Shown here piece by piece: positions 1-7,159 of a stretch of DNA of 15,464 bases; position 1 is the stretch's first letter, and each line of letters starts with the position of its first letter. A program made the translations under genes and the position numbers. The stretch is from CAYSCZ01 sp964429655 (GTDB lineage: Bacteria > Bacteroidota > Bacteroidia > Cytophagales > Cyclobacteriaceae). The notes under the pieces are model-generated. The model made no database searches, was not told the origin of the DNA, and saw only the letters and a list, made by a program, of their open reading frames with translations. Location: NCBI GenBank assembly GCA_964429655.1, contig CAYSCZ010000071.1, positions 1 to 15,464 of the forward strand. The letters are read 5' to 3'.

Positions 1-4
1 TGAA

Positions 5-107
5 GGGTTAAAGCCCAAAAAATCAGGCACTTAGGTCGAGGAGGCATAGCATCGGTATGGTGACGAGCCAATAACATGTTAAGTGTCTGATTTGAAGTGA
101 TTTAACC
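5..107. other. imperfect nested hairpin next to the Uma2 tail
   Basis: Nested complementary arms can be read directly. An outer stem pairs GGTTAAA (6-12) with TTTAACC (101-107). A main 11-base-pair stem pairs 23-33 (TCAGGCACTTA) with 80-90 (TAAGTGTCTGA), with one G-T wobble. Inside are short stems GG/CC with TCG/CGA (34-38 with 64-69) and CATA/TATG (45-48 with 56-59). The interior is richer in G and C than its surroundings. On the minus strand it lies immediately after the stop codon of the Uma2 relic, so it could be the folded 3' end of that gene's transcript, a small non-autonomous mobile repeat, or a structured RNA. No flanking target duplication is visible and I do not recognise the family. 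Confidence 0.45.
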
Positions 108-144
108 GTGTAATAGAAAGTCTAATGACAAATCTGAGTTAAAT
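91..144 (-). repeat. left copy of the window-spanning inverted repeat (Uma2 gene end)
   Basis: These 54 bases match the reverse complement of 15410-15464 with three substitutions and one single-base gap. The outermost 41 bases differ at one position only. The segment carries the last codons of a Uma2-family gene, its stop codon and 11 bases beyond the stop. One substitution is synonymous (His CAC versus CAT) and the other two give Asp/Glu and Ser/Pro. This suggests two diverged gene copies rather than a purely structural repeat. Confidence 0.8.
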
Positions 145-155
145 ATACCAACAAA
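102..155 (-). pseudogene. C-terminal relic of a Uma2-family (DUF820) nuclease
   Basis: Read on the minus strand, this stretch encodes a tail ending DLSLDFLLHG followed by TAA (102-104). The tail is the same as the end of the better-preserved relic at 15284-15453, which ends ELSLDFLLHG. Only about 14 to 18 codons are recognisable. Upstream of that the reading runs into the 3' end of the GreA-like gene, whose stop codon is at 164-166, so the rest of this Uma2 copy is gone. The Uma2 assignment is borrowed from the right-hand relic, since this stretch alone is too short to identify. It points leftward, out of the window. Confidence 0.6.
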
Positions 156-163
156 TTCTAATG

Positions 164-625
164 CTAAACAAAATCTAGCAAGGTCATTTTTTGGTTGTTG
201 AAATCTATTTTGTCCCCCACACCCTTTTCAGTAAGAACTTTTCCGATGGGCGACACAGGCGAAATTACAATACAGGTATATTTATCAATGGAGACAAATC
301 CTAAACTAATAGCAACAAAATAATAATTATCATTTGATGTGTGTATTAAACTCCCCATTTGTGTTTTATGATGGCTTTGTCCTGGAATAATTGACTTTAG
401 GATTTGGTATCGTTTTAAAAGGTCATCCAGTTGCTTGCCCAGGTTTTCTTTTTCAATCATAGCCATAGCCCTTGCTGTTTCATATTTATCCCCCACAGAG
501 CTTTTGGTTTCATCATTTGCCGATTCCTGAACGCTGGTGATTTCTGTTTTTAATTTAACAATTTTATCTTCAACAATTTCAATACACCGGTTCAGGGTTT
601 TTCCCTTTAACTCATTAAGTTCCAT
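164..625 (-). CDS. GreA/GreB-like small protein (often mislabelled 3-oxoacyl-ACP synthase)
   Basis: This 153-residue protein has the two-part layout of transcript-cleavage factors of the Gre family. Residues 1-80 are charged and strongly helical, consistent with an N-terminal coiled coil, and contain the Bacteroidota signature DKYETARAMAMIE (46-58). Residues 90-153 form a small beta-rich domain with SPVSPIGK (122-129) followed by a GVGD turn, which resembles the 'SPLARALLGKKVGD' segment of GreA. Known Gre proteins enter the secondary channel of RNA polymerase and stimulate cleavage of backtracked RNA. Whether this divergent paralogue does so is unproven. Its ATG (623-625) lies two bases after the stop of the SLC12-like gene, so it is probably translationally coupled to it and is the last gene of that operon. 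It lacks catalytic features of a ketoacyl synthase, so that common database name should not be carried over. Confidence 0.75.
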   Translation of the reverse strand: MELNELKGKTLNRCIEIVEDKIVKLKTEITSVQESANDETKSSVGDKYETARAMAMIEKENLGKQLDDLLKRYQILKSIIPGQSHHKTQMGSLIHTSNDNYYFVAISLGFVSIDKYTCIVISPVSPIGKVLTEKGVGDKIDFNNQKMTLLDFV

Positions 626-627
626 GG

Positions 628-2862
628 CTATTTATCAGTGATAATCTCTTTATCAATGTTAGAGCTGATAAATAAAATGTTGCCCATATTCTCGTATCCC
701 TCAAATGCTTTGCTCCCCACTTGCTTTAAATGTTCACTACGGAAACCGATTATTGATAAATCCGCATCTGTAGATTTTTCATTAATTATTTCTCGGTTTC
801 TAATACCTTCTTTTCGGGAAATAAGCTCCACGTTGTTGGGAGAGATGGGCAGTCTTCCTTCTTTTATTTGCCCTAATAATTTGTTTCGCTGTTCATTAAG
901 CACATCATAGGTAAATATTGCAAAAATTTTGATTTCAGCATTTTTCCATTCGGTATGACCCATTATGATAAATCCCATCAGGATCATAAGATTAGCATTA
1001 TCATAATCATTCTGTGTGATCCAGATGTGTATTTCCCGGTGGTAGCCGAAATTCTTTTCTGAGCTTGCGAGAATACAAATGTCAAATTCTACCGCCTTTA
1101 TCAGTGAAATATTCTCTATGATCTGTTCCGTGCATGGCCCATTGGTTCTGGAATATTCAAAAAGGAACATATTTACCTCTTTGCCTGATACAGATGGCAA
1201 TTGAATGGATTGAGCAATTGCCGTGGTATATGATGGAGAAATTATTGTATCAATAAAGACATTACTGTTGGAAATATCTGCTCTGTCGATCAGTCGGTTT
1301 AGGATAATCTTTGCTTCCTTATTGGTTTCTTTTGACACATAACCTTTTATAAAATGCAGGTAAGTACCAAATCCATAGCGATGAGATATCCAGCGCATCA
1401 GATCAAAGGCGGCAAAGCGGGTGAATGAATCAGATGATATACAGATCACAGAAGGTCTCCAGGTAAGAATGGTTTCTTTATCGGCTTTTTGCAGAAATAC
1501 CTGAAGCTGTCGGCTTAGTTGAAATATTACACCCTGAAAGATCATGGCCATGCCTTGTTTGTTTTCATTATATCGGGTGATGGCCAGATAAATGACAACC
1601 ATGATAGCAACTGACAGAAAAGCATACAGAGGATTCATCCTGAACATCAGATAAATACACATAATGGCACCCAGAAGCGACAGATACCACCTGGATTTAA
1701 AGGCAGGTCTATAGGACGGGTCAGCAGCGAAATGTTGAAGGAAGGATATTAAACAGATAGCGCCATAGGTGACCATGAAAAACATGGAGATGATCTCTGC
1801 TACTGCATCTACATCACCTAATGCAACAAATATCAGCGCAATGGCTAAGGTTACCATGGACCCATTTAAGGGCTCATTATTTTTGGGGAGTTCTTTAGCA
1901 AGGAACCAGTTTAAAGATTTAAAAGGGAATATTTTATCTCCGGCCAACGCTTGCAATGTCCTTGGGGCAACTATTATCGAACCCAGCGCCGAAGAAAGTG
2001 TTGCCGCGGCCAATCCCAAGGGAATAATCGGACCCCAGAGGGCGATCTCTGACATAATCAACTGATTGGCGTTGAGGTCACCCGGTGAAGCGGAAATTGC
2101 CAGTTTGTATGAAATAATCACATAAATAATCATTCCAAAGAGGGTAGCTGTAAGGGTTCCCAGGGGTATTGATTTTTTGGGATCTTTAAGGTCACCGGAG
2201 AGTCCTACACCAGCCGCCATACCAGTAAAAGCCGGAAAGCATATTGAAAAAACATAAAAGAATGAATCGTGATTTGGAACATAGTCAAGCACATCAAAAC
2301 CAGTTGATGTTTTCTGATATTCTGTCTCGCCAATGAAAAAAAGTATTAATGATGCCGCTAATATGGCCACAACAACATAAAGGGCCTTCATTCCCAGATC
2401 AGCACCTTTGGTAAGCATAATCAAAGACAGTATGAATAATGCCGGCATGCTGATCAGTCTTTTATCTTCAATAATAATGTCATAAGAATTCTTCAACCAT
2501 TCTATCAGGGGATCGAAAGCTTCTGCAAAAGCGATGAGATAGAAAGCCACGCTAATGGCTTGTGAGAGATAAAGTGCAATGCCGATAGCCGCTCCTATAT
2601 TGATTCCAAAGGACCTTGAAATGATGTAATAGATTCCACCGCCTTCCACTTTCTGATTGGTAGCGATCTCGGCAATAGCCATAGCCGTCGGTAATGTTAC
2701 CAGATGACCTATAATTATGATTGCTATCGTGCCAAGTAATCCCACATTTCCTACGGCATAACCAAACCTAAGGAACATTATGGCACCCAGAATTGTAGAA
2801 ATGGCAGTTAGGAAAACAGGGGCTGTACCAAAGGTTGCTTTTTCCTTTACAAGTTTTGTCAT
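628..2862 (-). CDS. SLC12-like (cation-chloride cotransporter type) APC-superfamily transporter
   Basis: This 744-residue membrane protein has about twelve hydrophobic segments in residues 12-430, followed by a soluble C-terminal region of about 300 residues. Motifs characteristic of the SLC12 branch of the amino acid-polyamine-cation superfamily are visible: GAIMFLRFGYAVG in the first helix (26-38), GGGIYYIISRSFG (74-86), FTGMAAGVGLSGDLKDP (212-228) and SALGSIIVAPRTLQALAGD (291-309). The cytoplasmic part (about 455-744) resembles the regulatory tail of animal Na-K-Cl cotransporters, with RPSVICISSD near its start. Eukaryotic relatives move Na+, K+ and Cl- for cell volume control, and bacterial members are poorly characterised and may carry amino acids or ions. 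It follows the ATP-grasp gene by 65 bases and precedes the GreA-like gene by two, which indicates co-transcription. The transported substrate cannot be read from the sequence. Confidence 0.88.
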   Translation of the reverse strand: MTKLVKEKATFGTAPVFLTAISTILGAIMFLRFGYAVGNVGLLGTIAIIIIGHLVTLPTAMAIAEIATNQKVEGGGIYYIISRSFGINIGAAIGIALYLSQAISVAFYLIAFAEAFDPLIEWLKNSYDIIIEDKRLISMPALFILSLIMLTKGADLGMKALYVVVAILAASLILFFIGETEYQKTSTGFDVLDYVPNHDSFFYVFSICFPAFTGMAAGVGLSGDLKDPKKSIPLGTLTATLFGMIIYVIISYKLAISASPGDLNANQLIMSEIALWGPIIPLGLAAATLSSALGSIIVAPRTLQALAGDKIFPFKSLNWFLAKELPKNNEPLNGSMVTLAIALIFVALGDVDAVAEIISMFFMVTYGAICLISFLQHFAADPSYRPAFKSRWYLSLLGAIMCIYLMFRMNPLYAFLSVAIMVVIYLAITRYNENKQGMAMIFQGVIFQLSRQLQVFLQKADKETILTWRPSVICISSDSFTRFAAFDLMRWISHRYGFGTYLHFIKGYVSKETNKEAKIILNRLIDRADISNSNVFIDTIISPSYTTAIAQSIQLPSVSGKEVNMFLFEYSRTNGPCTEQIIENISLIKAVEFDICILASSEKNFGYHREIHIWITQNDYDNANLMILMGFIIMGHTEWKNAEIKIFAIFTYDVLNEQRNKLLGQIKEGRLPISPNNVELISRKEGIRNREIINEKSTDADLSIIGFRSEHLKQVGSKAFEGYENMGNILFISSNIDKEIITDK

Positions 2863-2927
2863 TTACAGATTATTACTAAATCAATAGGTTAGGTACAGCC
2901 AGTAATTTATTAATAGGATCTTAAAAG

Positions 2928-4220
2928 TTAATACAATGGAACCGACTCATCATAATCAATATCAAAGGTGAGTCCATCGATACATTGGTGGTATTTATCA
3001 ACAAGCTCCATCTGGTCCCTGCCCCCAATAAAAATGTTGGCTAATTCATAGCTGTAACTGTCCTGCCCCTGGAGATCAGAAAGGTGCATGCCATCTTTCA
3101 CCTGAACTTTGATTTCTAAGCCAGGTATGAATTTTTTAAGGATTTTTATTTCATCTTCTTTCGGAGCTTTCTTTACTGTTCCGGTTTCGAATGTCCTTAA
3201 CATAAAGTTAGCGGCTTTGTTAAACTGGCCTTTATTTTCAAGTGTTTTGGGTTTTTGGCCCAGTGCCAGGGAAAGCATCACATAATGGTGTGAGATGCCA
3301 TGAACTTTTTCAAAAATGTCGGTATGTGCCTGCGATATTCTTGGATTTATTTCAAGTAAGTAAACTTCGTCAGCTGTCTGGTTATAGAAGTACTCAATAT
3401 TGAATGGTGAATTGTCTAGTCCTAATTGGGTGATGATCCTTCTTGTTACATCCGCCATTCTAAATTGTATCTCCTGAGGTAGGGAAGATGGGTATTCATA
3501 CCGACCAAAGGACGACCTGTCTTCTTCTCTGATTGAGTCAACGATCCCGTATACGATTACGTTTCCTTTGTAGGAATAGCCTTCAACTGTGCACTGGTGG
3601 CCACTGATAGGGCTTTCTGCAATACACGTTTCCTCCATGGATGCAAACTCTTCCGGCAGGTTGTAATTCTTCATAATATAATTGAATGGTTCGGAAATGA
3701 AATCGATGTGTTTTTTTACCTCCTCCATACATTCAATAAACTGAGCCTGGCCATTTATCTTATAAGCAAGAAATGAGCGGAACGATTTAATAGGCTTGAT
3801 CCAAAAAGGCATAATCATTCCTAACTTTTCAAAGGCTTCTTTATCGAATGGATCAAAAGCCCTGAACATGGGTATATGTTCACCAATTATTTTGCTTTGC
3901 TCCAGACGGCTCCAGTATTTATTCTCACACTTCATAACGCTTTCAAGTGAGGGGCCGGGTATACCATATTTCTTGGCAATAATTGGCAGGATGGTGGTTC
4001 CGGGAAAATCATAATAACTAACAATGGCATCTATATGCCCATGCTCGTCTATCCTTTCAATACAAAGGTTTATAAGTTTTTCCATGTTAAAAAATTCTAC
4101 CTGTCGCATTTCAGATATCTTCAAGGCAGGAAGAAAATTTATGTCGTCGGAATCAGGGAGTTTTTGTAGCTTTTTTAGATTGAATTCATCCAATCCAATT
4201 ACAAATACTTGTTTTTTCAT
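2928..4220 (-). CDS. ATP-grasp domain enzyme, probable carboxylate-amine ligase
   Basis: This 430-residue soluble protein has the ATP-grasp layout: an N-terminal pre-ATP-grasp region (about 1-95), the ATP-binding subdomains (about 100-300) and a C-terminal extension. Lys142 in FWIKPIKSFRSF fits the nucleotide-binding lysine. Glu213 in CTVEGYSY, Glu276 in FNIEYF, and Glu290 with Asn292 in LLEINPRISQ fit the Mg-ATP ligands. Enzymes of this fold join a carboxylate to an amine, or less often another nucleophile, through an acyl phosphate. The substrate is unknown. It starts 15 bases after the stop of the CocE-type hydrolase and lies 65 bases ahead of the SLC12-like transporter, so it sits mid-operon. 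This suggests a pathway that builds, cleaves and moves a small amide or peptide. No Shine-Dalgarno sequence precedes the ATG, which is normal for this phylum. Confidence 0.85.
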   Translation of the reverse strand: MKKQVFVIGLDEFNLKKLQKLPDSDDINFLPALKISEMRQVEFFNMEKLINLCIERIDEHGHIDAIVSYYDFPGTTILPIIAKKYGIPGPSLESVMKCENKYWSRLEQSKIIGEHIPMFRAFDPFDKEAFEKLGMIMPFWIKPIKSFRSFLAYKINGQAQFIECMEEVKKHIDFISEPFNYIMKNYNLPEEFASMEETCIAESPISGHQCTVEGYSYKGNVIVYGIVDSIREEDRSSFGRYEYPSSLPQEIQFRMADVTRRIITQLGLDNSPFNIEYFYNQTADEVYLLEINPRISQAHTDIFEKVHGISHHYVMLSLALGQKPKTLENKGQFNKAANFMLRTFETGTVKKAPKEDEIKILKKFIPGLEIKVQVKDGMHLSDLQGQDSYSYELANIFIGGRDQMELVDKYHQCIDGLTFDIDYDESVPLY

Positions 4221-4235
4221 GATAAATAATTCTAG

Positions 4236-6224
4236 TTATAAATAATCTCTTTTGATTCTTTCATTCCAGGATTTACTAAATACCCTTACATCTCCTTCGT
4301 AGGCATCAAGGCTGGCACGAATAACAAAATGTGTTTTTGTGGAAGTAAGAACGGTTCTGGTGATTGTAAATGTTGACCAGTCACCTCTTTTAAAGCTACG
4401 CCTGCTGATCACCTCCCCTCTTAAGGTATCATAATTATAACTCTGGTAGCTATACTTTTCTGTAACGTCTTTCCGAATTGTCCAATTTATATCATCTATT
4501 GTGTATTGGGCATCATTATTGGTGACATGAAGTGTGACTTCATTTGAGGCCAGGTTATGGATTACTTGCCATTCGCGCTTTGCGGGAACATGTAAGGTAG
4601 TAGATAATTCCTCTTCTAGTCTTGGAGTACCCAAGTCTCTCAGTTGGTTATCCAGTTGTGAAGGGTTCCTAACAGGGAGTGATAGTTTACAATCTACAGG
4701 GTAAATGGTTAATCTAGCCGGCTCTGGCCCGGGCCATACCAGTGGCCAGTATGATGTAGAAAGCGATAACCTTATTTGATGATCTTTCGGAAAGTGCTGA
4801 GCGATATAATTAAGTCTAAGGCTTATTTCATATTTTTTTCCTGGTTCTAATTCTTCCGGGAATTCATCACTATTTCTATGGGTTAGATTTAAAACACCGT
4901 AAGTTACCCTGGTAGCTCTTCCATTTGGTGCTACGTCAGATAATCTCGCAGCTATCATGGCAACGGGTTTGTCACTACTTAGTGAAAGTGTAATCTCAGG
5001 GGCCCCAAAAATTTCAATATCATTATTTAGTGGTGTAGATTCGTAAACAAGTGCCCCGCCATCTTCTTCCCGCTGATCACTGGGTAAATCTGTAGAAGCC
5101 GCATATGAACACCATTTCCCAGCAAATAAACCCACACTTAGCGGGCTTTGAATGGTAGCAACAGGAGAAAAATCCGGTAAGCTATCATCAAAATCAAGTT
5201 GTCCGTTTTTTAACTTGGCATGTTTACAGGTCACGTTTGGTGAGGGGAAGGACTTTTCAGCAATCCACCGGCCGGGACGCTTAGCGGAGATAGGTGAAAC
5301 GGTATCCTGCATCCATACCCTGAGTTTCGGTTCTTCGTCGATGCCGTTTTCATTTTTTTTCAACCACCTGTCCCACCACTTAACACATTCTGCCATAAAA
5401 TCAATGGTTGGGCCGGGCCCTCCAAGATGTGGGTACTTGTGTCCCCAGGCACCAATTAAACCTTTGGTTGGCACTTTTAAATTTTCCACCAATCTGAATA
5501 CAGTATTGGAATAACCATCTGCCCAGCCACCTATTGCGTATATTGGGCATTTGATCTTTTCATAATTGAAACACACAGAGGCATGCTTCCAGTAATCATC
5601 AAATCGTTGATGCTTCAGCCAGTTCTTAAGCCATAGGTCACTTCCTTCCAGGCGCTCCAGCCATAAATCCATCCAGTTGTTTCCTACAACTTCGGGATCA
5701 GGAGGGCAGGAGTTGTAAGCAAACATGGTGGATGCCCAGGATAAATTATCCGTCAATAAATTACCACCCATGTAGTGAACATCATCGGAGTACCGGTTAT
5801 CTGATGAGGCAACTGACACAACTGCCTTGAGGGCAGGAGGTTGCAGCGCTGCAATCTGCAGGCCATTAAAACCTCCCCAGGATATGCCAATCATACCCAC
5901 ATTTCCATCACACCAGGTTTGCGAGGCAATCCATTTAATTACTTCCAGGCCATCGTCAAGCTCTTGTTGAAGGTATTCATCACGTAGTAGGCCTTCAGAA
6001 TCCCCACTGCCCCTAAGGTCTACCCTGACGCCCGCATAACCATAATTTGCAAAATATGTGTAGATCTGAGCGTCTCTTATTGCCTTAAAATCTCTTTTTC
6101 GGTACGGGATGTATTCAAAGATTGCCGGTACAGGCTCTTTTCCCGCTTTATCCGGTATCCATATTTTTGCTGATAACCTACAACCATCAGGCATGGTTAT
6201 CCAAGCACTATCCAAGATTTTCAT
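4236..6224 (-). CDS. CocE/NonD (X-Pro dipeptidyl-peptidase S15-like) serine hydrolase
   Basis: This 662-residue enzyme has an alpha/beta-hydrolase core. The nucleophile is Ser115 in GISWGG (113-118), the acid is probably Asp236 in GGWADGYSN, and the base is probably His262 in GAWGHKYPH. The oxyanion region VRVDLRGSGDSEG (67-79) is typical of the S15/CocE family. After about residue 320 comes the jelly-roll domain of this family, then a further beta-rich tail to 662 ending in a VFSKSWNERIKRD segment, so the gene looks complete. Known members cleave X-Pro dipeptides, cocaine esters or acyl-amide and ester bonds. No signal peptide is visible, so it should be cytoplasmic. It is the first gene of the tight operon with the ATP-grasp protein, the SLC12-like transporter and the GreA-like protein. 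The precise substrate is unknown. Confidence 0.88.
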   Translation of the reverse strand: MKILDSAWITMPDGCRLSAKIWIPDKAGKEPVPAIFEYIPYRKRDFKAIRDAQIYTYFANYGYAGVRVDLRGSGDSEGLLRDEYLQQELDDGLEVIKWIASQTWCDGNVGMIGISWGGFNGLQIAALQPPALKAVVSVASSDNRYSDDVHYMGGNLLTDNLSWASTMFAYNSCPPDPEVVGNNWMDLWLERLEGSDLWLKNWLKHQRFDDYWKHASVCFNYEKIKCPIYAIGGWADGYSNTVFRLVENLKVPTKGLIGAWGHKYPHLGGPGPTIDFMAECVKWWDRWLKKNENGIDEEPKLRVWMQDTVSPISAKRPGRWIAEKSFPSPNVTCKHAKLKNGQLDFDDSLPDFSPVATIQSPLSVGLFAGKWCSYAASTDLPSDQREEDGGALVYESTPLNNDIEIFGAPEITLSLSSDKPVAMIAARLSDVAPNGRATRVTYGVLNLTHRNSDEFPEELEPGKKYEISLRLNYIAQHFPKDHQIRLSLSTSYWPLVWPGPEPARLTIYPVDCKLSLPVRNPSQLDNQLRDLGTPRLEEELSTTLHVPAKREWQVIHNLASNEVTLHVTNNDAQYTIDDINWTIRKDVTEKYSYQSYNYDTLRGEVISRRSFKRGDWSTFTITRTVLTSTKTHFVIRASLDAYEGDVRVFSKSWNERIKRDYL

Positions 6225-6259
6225 TCCAATAAATAAATAGATTGATTGATTTTTACGAG

Positions 6260-6279
6260 CTCAATTTATCATAATTGAG
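6260..6279. promoter_or_regulatory. palindrome in the leader of the hydrolase operon
   Basis: CTCAATT (6260-6266) and AATTGAG (6273-6279) are exact reverse complements separated by six bases. The site lies 35-55 bases upstream of the hydrolase start codon and downstream of the candidate -7 element at 6299-6306. It could be an operator for a dimeric regulator or a weak leader hairpin. No regulator gene lies in the window. Confidence 0.35.
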
Positions 6280-6298
6280 ATTAATAGTAAAGGTATAA

Positions 6299-6306
6299 CA
6301 AAAGTA
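6299..6306 (-). promoter_or_regulatory. candidate Bacteroidota -7 element for the hydrolase operon
   Basis: On the minus strand this reads TACTTTTG, an exact match to the Bacteroidota -7 consensus TAnnTTTG. Transcription would start near 6293 and leave a leader of about 70 bases that includes the palindrome at 6260-6279. I see no TTTG at the expected -33 distance, so the call rests on the -7 box and its placement in the 189-base gap upstream of the operon. Confidence 0.4.
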
Positions 6307-6312
6307 AATCTT

Positions 6313-6390
6313 TATCATTCCGGGTATTTATCAGAAGTTTAAATGTCAGATAATCTGGAAGTTAAGGCCTGAGTTGAGCCCAGAATGATA
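6313..6390. other. long-armed inverted repeat between the coiled-coil and hydrolase genes
   Basis: TATCATTC (6313-6320) pairs exactly with GAATGATA (6383-6390). After one mismatch, GGG (6322-6324) pairs with CCC (6379-6381), enclosing about 54 bases. It lies just after the stop codon of the coiled-coil gene and before the candidate promoter of the hydrolase operon, so it might end or attenuate transcription between them. It lacks a U-tract, so it is not a classic intrinsic terminator. A small mobile repeat is the alternative. Confidence 0.35.
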
Positions 6391-6413
6391 TTTAATATTT
6401 TTGTTTATTCCGC

Positions 6414-6935
6414 TTAAGAGTCCGCTTTTTCTTCTTCGGATAGTTTATTTGCTGTTTCCAGTATTTTCTCTTCCCTGTCGTGGATCTCTTCTATCATTTT
6501 GCTAATCTTTATTGTTGTAAGGAATTGTTTATGGACGGATTCATTTTTCATATACTCATGATATACGGCCATACCAAATTCTTTTGCAAATTGATCCCTT
6601 TCAGCGGATAATTGTTTCATTTGCCAATTACCTTTAAACTTGTCAATGGCGTTTTTGATGTTTTGAGATACTTTTTCAAAAGATTCATTACTTGTTTTAT
6701 AAATATTGGTATGCTTGATTTTAGATTCATAATAATCGGAAACATCTTCTTTAACTTTTTGATATACTTCAGCTGAGATTTTCCCTACTTCTTTCGCACC
6801 TTCCAATACATTTTCCCTGAATTCACCGAGGAACTCTTCTAATGATTCACGAAGTTTATTCTTACTTTCCTCACTTGTGTTTGAGGTGTTCTCTTTTGCC
6901 TTTTCTTCTGATTGGTTTTTATCTTGTTCTTCCAT
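6414..6935 (-). CDS. hydrophilic coiled-coil protein, function unknown
   Basis: I do not recognise this 173-residue protein. It is very rich in Glu, Lys, Ser and Asn, with no membrane segment, signal peptide or enzyme motif. Residues 1-28 look disordered (repeated Glu, Lys, Ser, Asn). Residues 29-110 have the spacing of long amphipathic helices (LEEFLGEFRENVLEGAKEVG, then SAEVYQKVKEDVSDYYE), and 110-173 form a second helical stretch ending in EEEKADS. The composition recalls stress-related helical proteins such as LEA- or YtxH-like ones, but this is only a resemblance. The gene begins seven bases after the stop codon of a 45-residue membrane protein, which suggests the two are expressed and perhaps work together at the inner membrane. 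Confidence 0.7.
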   Translation of the reverse strand: MEEQDKNQSEEKAKENTSNTSEESKNKLRESLEEFLGEFRENVLEGAKEVGKISAEVYQKVKEDVSDYYESKIKHTNIYKTSNESFEKVSQNIKNAIDKFKGNWQMKQLSAERDQFAKEFGMAVYHEYMKNESVHKQFLTTIKISKMIEEIHDREEKILETANKLSEEEKADS

Positions 6936-6942
6936 AAAAATT

Positions 6943-7080
6943 TTATTTTTCGTTTTCTGAATTATTTAATTGGGTTTCATCATTTTGGTGGTCTTTTTTG
7001 TTTTTTCCAAGGAGAAATAATCCCCCAATGATTACTAAAGCGGCACCAATTATGGTAAATATTTTTTTTAAAACGTTCAT
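6943..7080 (-). CDS. 45-residue single-pass membrane protein
   Basis: On the minus strand an ATG at 7078-7080 opens 45 codons ending in TAA at 6943-6945. The protein starts MNVLKKIF and continues with a clear membrane helix, TIIGAALVIIGGLFLLG (residues 9-25). It then has a short polar tail rich in Lys, Asn, Asp and Glu. The positive charges before the helix and the strongly hydrophobic core support translation of a real membrane peptide. It lies seven bases upstream of the coiled-coil gene on the same strand, so the pair is probably one transcription unit. No family is recognised. The support is composition and gene arrangement, without homology. Confidence 0.6.
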   Translation of the reverse strand: MNVLKKIFTIIGAALVIIGGLFLLGKNKKDHQNDETQLNNSENEK

Positions 7081-7159
7081 GAATTTTTGCTTTTGTTTAC
7101 TTACTATTTAACGAAAACCAGGGAAAAAGTCAAACCAAATAGCAACTTTATTTTGTCTA

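Noticed and set aside
5..107. Integron attC site
   Set aside because: GTTRRRY-like and RYYYAAC-like sevenmers occur, but in the wrong order for an attC site, and one is just the Uma2 stop-codon context. No integrase is present.
1769..2065. Plus-strand frame opposite the SLC12-like gene
   Set aside because: It is an antisense shadow of a strongly family-supported transporter.
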